Shown here: one piece after another, positions 1 to 11,089 of the stretch
Layout: every line of letters starts with the position of its first letter
Numbering within the stretch: the first letter of the stretch is position 1
Assembly: GCA_963662175.1 (NCBI GenBank)
Contig: OY759214.1
Coordinates: 98,542,115 to 98,606,114, forward strand
Length of the DNA: 64,000 bases
Origin: Aradus depressus
Lineage: Eukaryota > Arthropoda > Insecta > Hemiptera > Aradidae
Direction of reading: 5' to 3'
Position numbers and translations under genes: made by a program
The notes under the pieces: generated by a model
What the model saw: the letters and a program-made list of their open reading frames with translations, nothing else
What the model was told of the DNA's origin: nothing
Database searches by the model: none

Positions 1-654
1 ATATCAGCAGAATTGCTAAATATTGCAAAATAGCACTCATACATATTTTCACATTTTCGCCATTTTCTGCCTCAATTTTTAACATTAAAAAAAAAAAAAA
101 AAAACTGAATTCAGGTACATGTTGAAGGCATGAACAACTCCAGTTCAACCGGAAATATAAATAAATATCACTCAGAACATGCTCTCGAGTCATCCAGCTT
201 AGTTCTAGATATTATGGAGAACAGAAACACCGAACGTTTGAACAGAAGACAAAACACGATTTGATAGAATACTGATATTTCTTTTCTTTTTTTTTCATCA
301 TTTAAATTGACTTATTGTATTATAAATCCTGTAGAGTAGCGCTCGTCAGAGATCCCTGGTCTATGAGTCCACGTTAGGATGTGGGGGCCATGACTCACAT
401 CAGATCACACATTGAAAGGTTCCTATCAAGTCCTGTCTATCTGTATGTAATGTAAAAATAAAATTTTTAAAATTACATAAATGCATTAATCGCCTATGGA
501 ATCATATTCATCAAAAAGTGACGCGGAAATAACTAACCACAGTCAGGTAAACATTAGTCAGTAGGAATAAATCTGACCATTCAGCTGGTTAGCTTTTGAG
601 TTGTTAACTCGACTTTTAAAAATGAGTTGTGCACCATTGGGTTGTAAAAGGTGA

Positions 655-765
655 CTTTTATATATATACATGATAGTATCATATATGTATTATATATAAG
701 TATATAATATACATATATATAAGTATGTATCATGTAATATATAAGTATACCTATATCATGTAATT
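655..765. repeat. AT-rich low-complexity block
   Basis: Runs of ta/tata interspersed with gtat, downstream of PEBP-like exon 2. No exon or element is recognised between 1 and 797. One open segment near 271-175 on the minus strand was considered as a final exon and not accepted. Confidence 0.6.
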
Positions 766-797
766 TAAACAATTGTTGATAGGAAGTTATGACTTAC

Positions 798-884
798 TGA
801 AATGTTGGCAACAAGCCAGTGAAGGCGGTAAACTTCTCGAGGAGTGTTCTGCTTTTCCAAAAGCATCAATGTAAACTTCTGAGT
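798..884 (-). CDS. PEBP-like gene, coding exon 2 (HWLV motif)
   Basis: 87 bp, 29 codons, with acceptor tttctgtttcag and donor gtaagt. It encodes FTLMLLEK and RLHWLVANIS. It is too short to appear in ordinary ORF lists and was found by splice sites plus the PEBP motif. Confidence 0.6.
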
Positions 885-3800
885 CTGAAACAGAAATAAG
901 ATTAATTTTATTTTTGAAATTTAAGAAGATAATTATCACAATTTCACAGAGTATTCTTCAATTCGGGAGATGGATAAAAACGTGAACATCCCCTTACACG
1001 TTAAAAATGTTCACGCATGCTATATACACAACTCCACTTGTAGACCAACGCGATATCCGACATAACAGGAACCCTACAAGCGTACTTGAGTACAAGCACG
1101 CGACCAGAAAGAGAAGCGAGAGCTGAACAGACGAACGAGTATCAGAAGGCGCCAGTGTTCAAACTGTATGCCTGTGACATCTCCGAACCTGCAGTTCATG
1201 GTAATTAACATTTATTTTATGTAAAAATCTGTCTCGATTTCGAGAAAAGTACTTTTTCCTGTTGAACAATATCTAAAAAAAACTGGGATGGGAATAATAA
1301 AATTCGACTTTCCAGAGAAGTAAATTTAAATGTTTAATGTTTGAGGGAGCCGGTAGCTCAGTGGTATGCGTGCTTGTTTACTGAGCTCAATAGCCGAGGC
1401 CCTTAGGTTTTTAATCTGTGAGGTGAAAAAACCGTGAGCATGCCGTCCTTCGTATGGGACGTTGAGTGATGGTCCCGAGTCTGTATGATGTCAGGTACGC
1501 GTTAAAACTTCTACTTTAGGTGAATAAAAATTAAGGGTAGACAGAATTTAGGACTCCCATAGTAGAGTCCATCAGAGCGGCGAAAGTGGTTTTGTAGCTA
1601 ACCTTCCGACGGTAATGAAAAGCTGGAATTTACGAAAATTCTTTATTGTGAATAAATAAATATATTAGTTATGATTGAGTAGAATGATACTTGAATATAC
1701 ATAAACAAAATATATAGTATAAAAACAAATTCAATCATTTGAAATTAAAATTAGTTAATTAGTTATTGTGACTCATGCCCGGGCTCTAAATATGAGGTCA
1801 TATTGCCCACTACCATAGCGACCCCGGTCCACCAGGTAATCCCGGTTTATTCACGTTGGTTAGGAGTCTTTAACGGATATCTGACATTGTACAGGCTTAG
1901 GACCATAGCTTAACAACGTCCCATTCGAAAGTGCTGAGAGAATTTCAATTAAAAATGTGAAAGATTTTAATAATATAAAAAAAAAAAAAGGTTAAATAAA
2001 TTTATAATAACCCTCCAAAGGTATTAAGCCATGTATGTCCGGTCCTTGCCTCAATCGTTGTTGACGGCGTGACCTACTGTCTTGGGAGGCGGTGGTGCTG
2101 ACCAGCCGTTTCATCAAGAGATTCATGGGATTTTTTGTACATTTAATAGTTTTATAATTAAATAGTTTAAATCTTTCAAATATTGAAGAAGACAGAAGGG
2201 GATTTTGATTTGTCCACATTGTTAAACATTTTCTTAAAAATAAGGAATAAAACAAATTCCTTTCCCTATCTAACTGAATATTGATAAGCCCAGATTTCTG
2301 CAATATCTCGTCTATGAAACAAATACTTGAAATGATCCAAAAACTCATTTTAACAGAAGCCCGATAAGTACTATCGCATATCCAGTATGTATTTTTTTTT
2401 TTTTTTACGTTAAATTAAACTTTCTATTGATTGTAAGACTTATCTTCTGAAATGTTCATAATCAAACCCATTTGTCCTATCAAAATATATACATTTCTTT
2501 AAGAAAAATAAAAGGTAAATGGGTTCACACATTCCACGTCAAATCAGCACAGATAGTCCAAACCGTTTTCGATTTGAATGAAATTTCTTGAGCTTGTAGT
2601 CATTATAGACAAAATGTCATCCCTCTTGGTGTCATGGTTTCTGAGAAAAGAAGCTACAAAAGTCCTAAACATAAGAATTTTTTTTCACAACAATCCAACT
2701 GAAAGTATTCATAGCTTTCTTGCTCAAAAGCTAATATTGGACTTTCTTAGGAAATTAATTAAGTGCTCTTTCAAAAAATGTAAAACATTTTTATAAAAAC
2801 TCATACAACAGATAAGTAATGCTTCAAGCCATCTTTATTTAAGGCTGTCCGCTTTACAAACTGTTTAAACATTTCCAAAAAACATAATCAGACAAAATCT
2901 CTATACTTGCGATGCGGCATGGACTCTACCCATTATGAGCTGATGCTAACTTCCAGTTCGGAGGCTACATAAGTATCTTGTAAACCCTTGAGCACGCCGT
3001 CCTTTGGATGGGGCATTAAGTGATGGTCCCAAGCCTGTACGATGTCAGACACTTGTTAAAGATCCCTACCCAAGGTGAATAAACTTGGGTTGACAAAATT
3101 TAGGCCTCTCACTGTAGAATCAGGTTAATGTCCACCAGAGCGACGAAAGAGTGCTCTGGTAGTAGGCGAGATGACCTCATAGTTAAAGACCGGACATGAG
3201 TCACAATAACTCTTTTTTTTTTTTTTTTTAAATTTGTAAAACCTAATGCTCCAAAGCAAATTAATGCCTAAAATCTTAATCGGAACTCCACGGAACTTAT
3301 ACCAGGTTCGTTGAGAGGTTAACCATGGATAGCGCATGGCTCAATACACAACAATGACCGAAGTCAGGGAAAATATATATATATTCTCGTAGCAAAATGT
3401 ATTATTATGTTAACATCAGTTGCGGATATGTGGGTGGGGGGAATGAAGATAATTACTCTTTCCTCTTCGAAGACTGCAAGTCTCTCTCAATTCAGTAAAT
3501 TTTATTTCTTAACACCTAATTCCACGGCGGCCCCAACGTGATATTTTGGGAACTAGTAAGTTAATAAATGTTATGTAAGTATAACAAGTGGCGTCGCTAG
3601 GGGGTGCGGTGGGGGCGGATCGCCCCGGGTAACACCCTTGAAGGGGTGACACCTGTCACACGTGCAACGAAAAAAATTATATAAAAATACACAAACAATT
3701 TTTTGTTTTACATTCATTTATTGAATTTTAAACATCATTTTTTATAAAAGCCGAAAAATGTTCTCTTCAAATTTTGAAATCTACTGAACGAAATTGTTTA

Positions 3801-5819
3801 AAAAAGGTCATTTATTAATTTTTTAAAGTTATTTCTTATCTCTATAATAATATCAAAATATCGTAGAGCGATATCTAAACTGGGCAAACAGGCAGATGAA
3901 AATTTAAAAAAAAAATGTTTTGGGTTTGTATAGCTTATAAGTAGTCCATAAATAAAACAAACTTATTTTTGAAATATTCCACCAAAGATATTTACAAAAC
4001 TATTGGTTTCGGCCTTACACCATCGTCAGGTCTAGTTATGAACTAAATCAGTAAGCCGAGTGTGACCCTTCTAATACATCTAGGGGAAAAGATATATTAG
4101 AAGGGTCGCACTCTGCGAACTGACTTAGTTCATAACTAGACCTGACGTTGGTGAAGGCCGAAACCGATAGTTTTGTAAATATCTTTGGAGAATAGACAAT
4201 ATTTCAAAAATAAGTTTGTTTTATTTATTTATTACAAGTTCCACAATATATCCGCCTTCCTCAACTTGAGGTTATAAGTAGTCCGTATATAATTCAATTT
4301 GAAACAAAAAACTTAAGATGCAAACATAAATATTGTAATAAGTTAAACTGTTTATATCTTGTTCAGAAAGGTATAAAGTGTCGTCAATATTTTCTACAAT
4401 CTTGAACTTACATAACTGATAATTTTTAAAATTACTGATTCAATTAAACAGTTATGTTATTTTTAGTTATATAAAAATGTACGAATTACCAGTAGGGTGG
4501 CACCACTGATTCCCGCACCGGGTGCCATCTTCACTAGCGACGCCACTCATAATATACATATTAAAAAAACAAAAATACGGATTTTGAAAATTCAAAATCC
4601 TAGGCAAAGCATTTTAAACGAGCCTAATACATATTAGCTCTTTAGCTAGAAAAAAGAAAAACTGAATATCTTTAGTTGAGTTGTTTTTGATTAAAAATGC
4701 ATCTTTTGAGGATATTCGTTTTTCAGAAACCGCGGCACCCAGAAAGCTGTAATTTTGCACAAAAACTCCTGTTTATAAGCTCAAAAGTTTCATCAAAATC
4801 GAAAAGAGTCAGGTTCAAAATTATGCTTTTGACTGAAATACTATGGACTTGAAAAATAAAATAAAACTTGTTTATTTAATATATTGTCTAATTTCACTAA
4901 CTATATATACATGGGAGTACTTTCGGTATTTCTACCATCCTCAGCCAAAAGCATAAGAGATAAGACTAAGTTAATTTTCAGAATGTCAGCCTCTCGAGGA
5001 ACCCATTACCCTCCCTACTGGTGTTCCCCATGACGTCAGACATTCCTAACTAAGCTAAATTGTCAAGCTGTGAGATATTTTATGACAAGGCGGTCCCCAT
5101 ATTTCAAATGTGTGACCCCTTCTAAGATCTAGGTATAAAGCATTAACAATGAACAGGCGAATAATATAACATTAACAAATCAAAAATAATTGGTTCAAAA
5201 TTGATTTGTTAATGTTATATTATTCGCCTGTTCATTGTTAATGCTTTATACCTAGATCTTAGAAGGGGTCACACATTTGAAATATGGGGACCGCCTTGTC
5301 ATAAAATATCTCACAGCTTGACAATTTAGCTTAGTTAGGAATGTCTGACGTCATGGGGAACACCAGTAGGGAGGGTAATGGGTTCCTCGAGAGGCTGACA
5401 TTCTGAAAATTAACTTAGTCTTATCTCTTATGCTTTTGGCTGAGGATGGTAGAAATACCGAAAGTACTCCCATGTATATATAGTTAGTGAAATTAGACAA
5501 TATATTAAATAAACAAGTTTTATTTTATTTTTCAAGTCCATTTGAATTATTTCACAATATCTCTGCAATAATGTCAGTTTTCACTGAAATACTATGTTGC
5601 TATTTGACTTACATTATTTGTATACAATCCTGGAAGAACAACATCTGGTTCATCGTTAAAATCAGTCGCATTTAGAAAAATGTTACATGTATGCGCTGGG
5701 AGAATAGTACGGCCATGGTAGTCGTGCAGTTCGATCCCGTGCTTTTGTGAGCATACTTCGGCAGCAGTCGCTGAACCCACCAGCAGCAAAGCCGCTAATA
5801 AAATACTTATAACTTTCAT
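798..5819 (-). CDS. Secreted PEBP-like protein, 5' part (two coding exons)
   Basis: Two exons on the minus strand join in phase 0: 5819-5613 and 884-798. Exon 1 starts with its ATG directly after a good acceptor (tttctgtttcag) and encodes a classic signal peptide (MKVISILLAALLLVGSATAA) followed by about 49 residues with two Cys and an N-linked site (NAT). It ends at donor gtaagt. Exon 2 (29 codons, cag/gtaagt) carries FTLMLLEK and LHWLVANIS, the characteristic PEBP strand and HWLV motif. PEBP proteins bind phosphatidylethanolamine or other anionic ligands; secreted forms occur in arthropods and nematodes. The usual D-P-D ligand-site residues after the FTL strand are replaced here (EKQNTP), so this is a divergent member. 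The remaining C-terminal exons were not found and should lie below position 1. A 5' UTR exon must lie upstream (candidate near 15350). The family call is inference from short motifs. Confidence 0.55.
1345..1615 (+). mobile_element. tRNA-derived SINE, plus orientation
   Basis: Starts with a pol III A-box-like head (gccggtagctcagtggta) followed by the family body: ccgtccttcgtatgggac, gatgtcaggta, aggtgaataaaaat, ggactcccatagtagag. The B-box segment is largely missing (aatagccgaggccc) compared with fuller copies at 53774 and 62907. 3' end degenerate. Confidence 0.75.
1755..1935 (-). mobile_element. SINE fragment, minus orientation
   Basis: Degenerate body of the same SINE: gactcatgcccgggct, aggtcatattgcc, tgacattgtacaggct, aacgtcccat. 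The tRNA head is absent. Confidence 0.6.
2955..3215 (+). mobile_element. SINE body fragment, plus orientation
   Basis: Contains cacgccgtcctttggatg, tgtacgatgtcag, aaggtgaataaac, ctggtagtaggcgag and the terminal ggacatgagtcacaataact, matching other copies. The tRNA head is missing. Confidence 0.7.
3587..4547. mobile_element. Non-autonomous DNA element with TIR agtggcgtcgctag
   Basis: A 14-bp perfect terminal inverted repeat, agtggcgtcgctag at 3587-3600 and ctagcgacgccact at 4534-4547, bounds a 961-bp segment with GC-rich subterminal parts and no transposase ORF. No convincing target duplication was seen, so the superfamily is open. It has itself received the Penelope foldback at 3948-4271. 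Confidence 0.55.
3948..4271. mobile_element. Palindromic Penelope-type foldback element, 13-bp TSD
   Basis: Two inverted arms of about 120 bp share ctagacctgacg, aaggccgaaacc and ttttgtaaatatctttgg. A tail of about 45 bp follows only the right arm. It is flanked by an exact 13-bp duplication, ttataagtagtcc (3935-3947 and 4272-4284). The layout matches 4846-5582 and the ends of the full Penelope-like copy at 25793-29963. The arms carry a hammerhead-ribozyme-like core (ctgacga...gaaac). Confidence 0.6.
4846..5582. mobile_element. Palindromic Penelope-type foldback element, 14-bp TSD
   Basis: Inverted arms (4846-5184 and about 5205-5543) are nearly identical to the outer arms of the Penelope-like copy at 25793-29963, with no coding interior. 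A tail of about 40 bp follows the right arm. Flanked by an exact 14-bp duplication, actgaaatactatg (4832-4845 and 5583-5596). It was read as a deletion derivative of the same family, inserted directly behind the splice donor of PEBP-like exon 1. Confidence 0.8.
5613..5819 (-). CDS. PEBP-like gene, coding exon 1 (signal peptide)
   Basis: 69 codons, phase 0. The acceptor cag abuts the ATG at 5817-5819. The donor gtaagt occupies 5612-5607. A palindromic Penelope-derived element (4846-5582) and its target duplication lie just downstream of the donor. Confidence 0.65.
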
Positions 5820-6239
5820 CTGAAACAGAAAATAAATAAGTCATTAATTGATTTTCTTGAGATTTTCTCATGACTGAGATATAAGACAATAGAGTCATAA
5901 ACCCTTTCTTATAGAGTCGACAGTTTCACTTCCTTGGCTAATCCTAATAAAAGGGAGGTTATGCAATCAGACAAAACTTCGCTGCTTTTATCACAGGAAT
6001 TTCATATTTACCCATCCCTTGATTCCAAAAAAAGTTCATGTAAGCAGCTTTAACGCATTACCTATACTATTGTACTCACAACCTGGGGAAATGCAAAACA
6101 TGAGCTTTTATTAATAATTATTGACTTCATTATTGACTTCAGTTATTTTAAAGACGGCATTCCTCTGATATTATATTCATCAATGTTCTCATGCCATCAG
6201 TATCATTTGCGAAAGATGTTTGTTTACAAGTATTAGTAG

Positions 6240-6450
6240 ACCAGATTTTTATTTCCCCAGCTATACGAAATTTAGGGAGATTTACGTAATCGGTCAGATA
6301 TTCGATTTTGAGTTTTCACCGGAATTTCATGTTTTCCAACCTCCTGAACCTAGAAGCGAAAAAAAAAAAAAAAAATGTTGTCCGTGTGAGTGAATGTGTC
6401 CGTGAACACAACTCTAAATAGAATGTATACATACATGTATAGGCACAAAA
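6240..6450 (-). mobile_element. Hairpin-end repeat family fragment
   Basis: Contains the family signatures gtaatcggtcagat, gagttttcaccggaattt, catgttttccaacct and a poly-A-like run. Hairpin itself absent. Confidence 0.5.
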
Positions 6451-6604
6451 TTTTATATGTGCAACGAATATTGATTTTCAGCCAAATCGGTGCTCCTTAA
6501 AGTCCCCTTAATTGAACTCGTATAAGCAAAATGTCGGATTCCCGCAGTAGAGCTAAGGAAGAGATGAGAGCATTGTAGAGCAACATAACCTTTTTTGAGG
6601 TTTA

Positions 6605-7000
6605 ACTTCCCCATACGAAGTATAGGGGAAGTTATGTAATTGGACAGATATTCCATGCGAAGTTATCAACGGAATTTCAACGATCAAAAGGGAAGGGGGG
6701 GAGTTGGGGGGGAAGGCTCAACATAAAAACTTAAATAACTGCCGAAAGAATCGACACAGTTTTATATGTTCGACCTAAACCTCATAAGGACAACACCGAT
6801 CGATTTTCAGCTAAATCGGCCAATGGAGAAGGAAGGATTAGGGGAGAGGCTTGACACAGGCTTGACAACTGCGGATGTAATGAATTTATCAACACAACAT
6901 TTAAAATGAGGATTTAGGAGCCCCTAGGTAAGTCAACTATTGGTTTTGGAGGGGGTGTGAAAAATTAATTAATTCGTTCTGGAGAAGTACATTGACGCTG
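6605..7000 (-). mobile_element. Hairpin-end repeat, reverse copy
   Basis: Begins with an almost perfect hairpin, cttccccatac gaa gtataggggaag (6608-6637), then gttatgtaattgg. It runs through internal units (gattttcagctaaatcggcc) to the conserved opposite end, attcgttctggagaagtacattg, near 6985. Confidence 0.6.
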
Positions 7001-7334
7001 ATTCAATACTTGTTTCTATTATACTATTATTGGTCAGGTTTTTTCTTTGAAAAAAGACATTTTTCATCATAAGAAATGCTTATCAGCTGAAAGTGTCAAG
7101 TTGTGGTAAATGCAACAATTTTACGGTTCGTCGGTTTGAATTCTTCTGGTGTTTTGTGCCAGAAGCTCCGTGACTAAACTTATGTCACACTTGTCAAGGT
7201 CTTCCTCTCTCTCATTTGTCTCGTCTTCGTACAACATTGCATAAGAATGTCTAATTCAATTTCAGAGCTATATTTCAAAAGTAGTGATGCTTAACGTTCT
7301 CCTAAAATATAATGATGGCTGCGATGAGACACAA

Positions 7335-7860
7335 CAAAAAAGTCGTCAGTGAATCAATGGGCAATGTACATCCCCAGAACAAATTAATCACTTAACGTTT
7401 CGCTCCCGCTCTAAAACCAGTGGACCGTTCGTGCTAATATTTTGCTTTACATAGACGCTTGTACATCCTCATACTAAATTTTTTGCCGATAAATTCATTA
7501 AATCGGCAGTTATTAGGGTTTTTGAATTGAGCCCCTTTCCCTTCAATCGATATCACTAAAATTTGACAGGTTATGTCCTCATTGGGTTTTGGCTTTGAAT
7601 ATGAAATTTCATATCGACACATCTGCAGTTATTGGGATTAATAAGTTCAGCCTCCCTCTGATCTACGCCTCCCCATCTGCTATGATCAGGCTGAAAATTA
7701 ATAAGTGTCGTCCTTATGGGATTTTGAATTCACATATGAAATCTTGTATCGATACATTCATTACAAGGGCAGTTAATAAAGTTTCTGAGTCAAGCCCCTC
7801 CCTTAATCGGTGGACACGACTCTACTCTGGGAGTCCTAAATTTGAAATTTTGCTTCCCTA
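7335..7860 (+). mobile_element. Hairpin-end repeat, forward copy, 3' truncated
   Basis: Starts gtcgtcagtgaatcaatggg...gtacatccccagaacaaatt. It then has three degenerate units of about 150 bp, each with a cggcagttat-like start and a gtcgtccttatgggattt-like middle. It stops at the SINE fragment at 7861, so the hairpin end is missing. Confidence 0.6.
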
Positions 7861-7985
7861 GGTTTATTCACCCTTAAGTAGGGTAGCTTTAACAAGTACT
7901 TGACAATGTACAGGCCCGGGAACATTGCTTAACGTCCCATCCGAAGGATGGAGTGCTCAAGGTTTTTCCACCTCCCTGATAAATT
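7855..7985 (-). mobile_element. SINE fragment, minus orientation
   Basis: Matches the SINE body: tttattcacccttaagtagg, tgacaatgtacaggccc, gcttaacgtcccatccgaag. It joins directly to the preceding repeat copy. Confidence 0.6.
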
Positions 7986-8314
7986 TACCGAAACGCTATC
8001 GGTGCCCTCGACTATATATATACCTAGTTCTTTTTGCTATTTCGACCCATAACCAAGATATGGAAAGACATTGACCTCTGAAATTTGAGGGAGCAATGCC
8101 CCCCGGAGACTACAACACCGGGCACCGTTCTCTTTCCTCACTGCGCCAATACCTTATTAACTTCCTTTTGTTTCAGAACAATGAGACAACTGGAGACGCC
8201 ACTTGTGGACTGGCTTACCAACGGACAAATATTAGTTTTACAAAACCTGAGTAACTGTTTGCAGTTGGAAAACAAGCACAGTAAGAAGAGCCCAAGTAAT
8301 TCTTAACTTTATAC

Positions 8315-8990
8315 TTCCCCACCTATATGAAGTATAGGAGAAGTTATGTAATCGGTCAACAATATGCGGAGTTTTCAACAGAATTTCATGTTTTCCGACC
8401 TCCAGATACCAAATATGAAAAAAAAATCTCTGTATTTCTGTCTGTGAACACGACAACTCTCGATAAAATGAATGTACCGACACGAAAATTTATATGTGAA
8501 TACAGAAACCTTTAACAACGACACCTTTTGTTTTTCAGCCAAATTGACCACAGGGAAGGGGGGTTTAGGGAAGAGGCTTAACATAAAAACTCTTATAACT
8601 GTCGATAGAACAAATGTATCAACACGAAATTGTAAATATAGACCTGAACCCCATTAGGACAACATCTATCAGTTTTCAGTCAAATCGGCCAAAGGGAAGG
8701 GGGTGTTTAGGGGAGAGTCTTAACTCAATATCGCCGATGTAATGAACATAAAATATGAAATTTCATATTTAAAGTCAAAAATAAAGCCAATGAGGACATA
8801 ACCTGTCAAATTTCAACGATATCGGCAGAAGGGAAGGGGCTCAAAAACCCTCATAACGATATATGTAATGAATTTATCAACAAAATTTAGTATGAGGATT
8901 TAGGAGCCTCAACGTAAGTAACTGATATTGGAGGAGGATCGAAAAGTTAGTCAATTAATTCGTTCTGGGGAAGTACATTGTCGGTAATGA
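8315..8990 (-). mobile_element. Hairpin-end repeat, near full-length reverse copy
   Basis: Hairpin cttcccc...ggagaag at 8319-8345, then gttatgtaatcggtca, cagaatttcatgttttccga and several internal units (ttttcagccaaattgacc, aatttcaacgatatcggcag). It closes with aattaattcgttctggggaa and gtacattgtcggtaatgacc near 8985. About 675 bp; ORFs inside it are chance. Confidence 0.65.
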
Positions 8991-10280
8991 CCAACATTAA
9001 GAAATACCTCAACAGCTGATATTATGGTAATTATATAATTTACAGCTTGGGATATTTGCTCATTATGGATATCTTCAATAAATTTAATACTCAGGGTCTC
9101 GTTACATCACAGTTCCATGGTTACATAATACTAGGTCGACCAAACTTATCGGGTGAAAAACTATGTCCCCGGAAGTGTCCCTGGCTTAGGAGGAAATGCC
9201 CACGTATAATAGATTCTCCGAAATGTATATCCTTCAACAATATTTTAAACTGGATTTCCCCTCTTATATGTGAACTACATAGCTATAATGAAACCTTCTT
9301 GGAATCTTAATGAATCAATTTTTCCTTCATCCATTATTATTAATAATCATATAAATATAAAATCGATACATTGTCTGTCAGTCCGTTATATAATAAAACA
9401 AAAATGGCTGAAGATATATTCATAAAGGAAGGTTTAACATAAAGTATAGGCTAAAATATAGGCCTAGGTGGTTCTCAAGATGAGACGACGCCACTCTGTT
9501 ATTGTATATGTTATTTATTTTATGTCTATCTTTATACCTACTAGCATAGCATGTAATTGTGATAATGTAATAAAATGTAAAATTAAAATTAATTGAATTA
9601 AAAAGAATAAAGAATAAATTACCCCATTTCCTGTAGACATTTTATAACTGGTCTTCTATTTAATTTTGATTTCTACAGTAGTTTTCGAAAAGGGCCTTAA
9701 AAATATCAAAAGTTCAAGAAGTGCAATTTTTAAGAAAGTGCACGTATATTTTTAAAAAAAAATTTCAATTAACAAACTTTTTATTTCGATTTCCAAAGAG
9801 ATGCCATCTTGTCTTCTAAATTTTTCAAAAATATAAATCTAATCCAAAGGATTTCAAATTATTTTACTGGGCCAACGTATAGTTTGGGTTTATTATTTTT
9901 AAATCTACATTATAAAATTTAAAAAACTAAACATTGAAACAAACAAAAATCAAAAGAAAAATCTTAAAAACTAAATTCTCAAAATCATCTCAATCTTCTT
10001 TCCGCTCCGTATTTTTGGCCATTCTTTTAATTTAAGTTATATATTTCTAGGTATATATCCTGTACATATAAAAAAAAAACAGTATCTTCTTTTAGGATCA
10101 AATTCATCGTCAATTCACTTCTATTTAGTTCATTACATTTTAAGCCTAAACACCACTCTCCACACACTCAGACCGTCGCCATTCCACCCAGACCTCGACC
10201 CGTCTCTACACGTACTAATTAAAACAGCTGATGGCCGTGTTTTGTTTTTTTACTTATTTGTTTTTAAAAGAAATGGTTTC
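8991..10280. other. AT-rich intergenic stretch, nothing recognised
   Basis: No exon, TIR or RNA gene was found. ORFs are short and lack domain signatures. Confidence 0.4.
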
Positions 10281-10289
10281 CTATTATTT

Positions 10290-11074
10290 AGAAGTTAAAA
10301 GTAAGGCGGGAAAACTACTTAAGCACAGCTGCAGAGTAGGGCTGGAAGTTAATGTCGACAAGAGCGACTACCTTATAGTCAGTAAGAATATTCAACTGGA
10401 GCAGGAATTAAATGTGGGGACCTTCTCCTTCCCAAGAGTTGAGAACTTCAGGTATCTCGGGTCCACGGTAACTAGCATCAACTCGATGCTGGAGGAGGTG
10501 GACAGGAGACTTCTGCAGGCCCAAAGAGCTTATTTCTCTGTCATCAAGCTGCTACGGTCCAGAGCCTTGTCAAGGAACCTGAAGTATAGGATCTACAGCT
10601 CCATGGTAAAGCCCGTTCTGATCTATGGGTGTGAAACCTGGACCCTGACCTCACATCTGGAGAAACGTTTCCAGACGTTTGAAAATAAAGTGCTGAGAAA
10701 GATAGCAGGTCAGGTCAAGGATAGAGAAACCCAAGAGTGGAGGATCAGAACCAACAGGGAGCTGAGGGACATCTTCTGGCAACACCCGACCGTAGTTGCA
10801 GATATGAAATCACGGCGCTTAAGATGGGCTGGACACGTGGTGAGAAGCGGACAGCAGACAGCCATAGGACGCATCATGGACGCTCAGGTCCAAGGAGCCA
10901 GATCACGAGGAAGACCAAGGCTGAGGTGGGCTGACCTGGTGAAGAAGGATGCTGTGGAACACCACGTGGTGAACTGGCGACCGGTGGCGCACGCCAGATC
11001 GCGGTGGAGAAGGCTAGTGTGGGCGGCTAAGGATCTTCAGGGTTCGTCGCCAACGGAGTAAGAGTAAGAGTAAG
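10290..11074 (+). mobile_element. 5'-truncated non-LTR retrotransposon (endonuclease-RT C-terminus)
   Basis: The reading frame runs to the stop at 11059-11061 and encodes the C-terminal part of a LINE ORF2. Visible signatures are NFRYLGSTVTS, KPVLIYGCETWTLT, KVLRKIAG, RRLRWAGHVVR and GRPRLRWADLV, the thumb/tail region typical of RTE-like elements called endonuclease-reverse transcriptase in insects. The catalytic RT motifs and the endonuclease are missing. The ATG at 10231 lies in flanking DNA: a near-perfect target duplication, tttcctattattta versus tttcttattattta (about 10276 and 11075), places the true 5' end near 10290. The 3' end is a short gtaaga repeat rather than poly(A), as in RTE-type elements. 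Dead copy. Confidence 0.8.
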
Positions 11075-11089
11075 TTTCTTATTATTTAT

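Noticed and set aside
150..271. Minus-strand segment with acceptor atatcag and frame FYQIVFCLLFKRS, resembling a PEBP C-terminal strand
   Set aside because: Its phase does not fit exon 2 (phase 0) and no linking exon was found; similarity is too short to accept.
1020..1200. Plus-strand GC-richer stretch ending catg/gtaatt, possible exon
   Set aside because: No ORF signature or partner exon; could be a decayed repeat.
1340..1400. True tRNA gene
   Set aside because: Head of a SINE: no acceptor-stem pairing partner and followed by the SINE body.
1992..2348. 118-codon minus frame
   Set aside because: No domain or splice context; overlaps the edge of a SINE fragment and a poly-T tract.
10231..10289. 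First 20 codons of the 276-codon frame as a real protein start
   Set aside because: They lie outside the LINE insertion as defined by its target duplication; chance extension.
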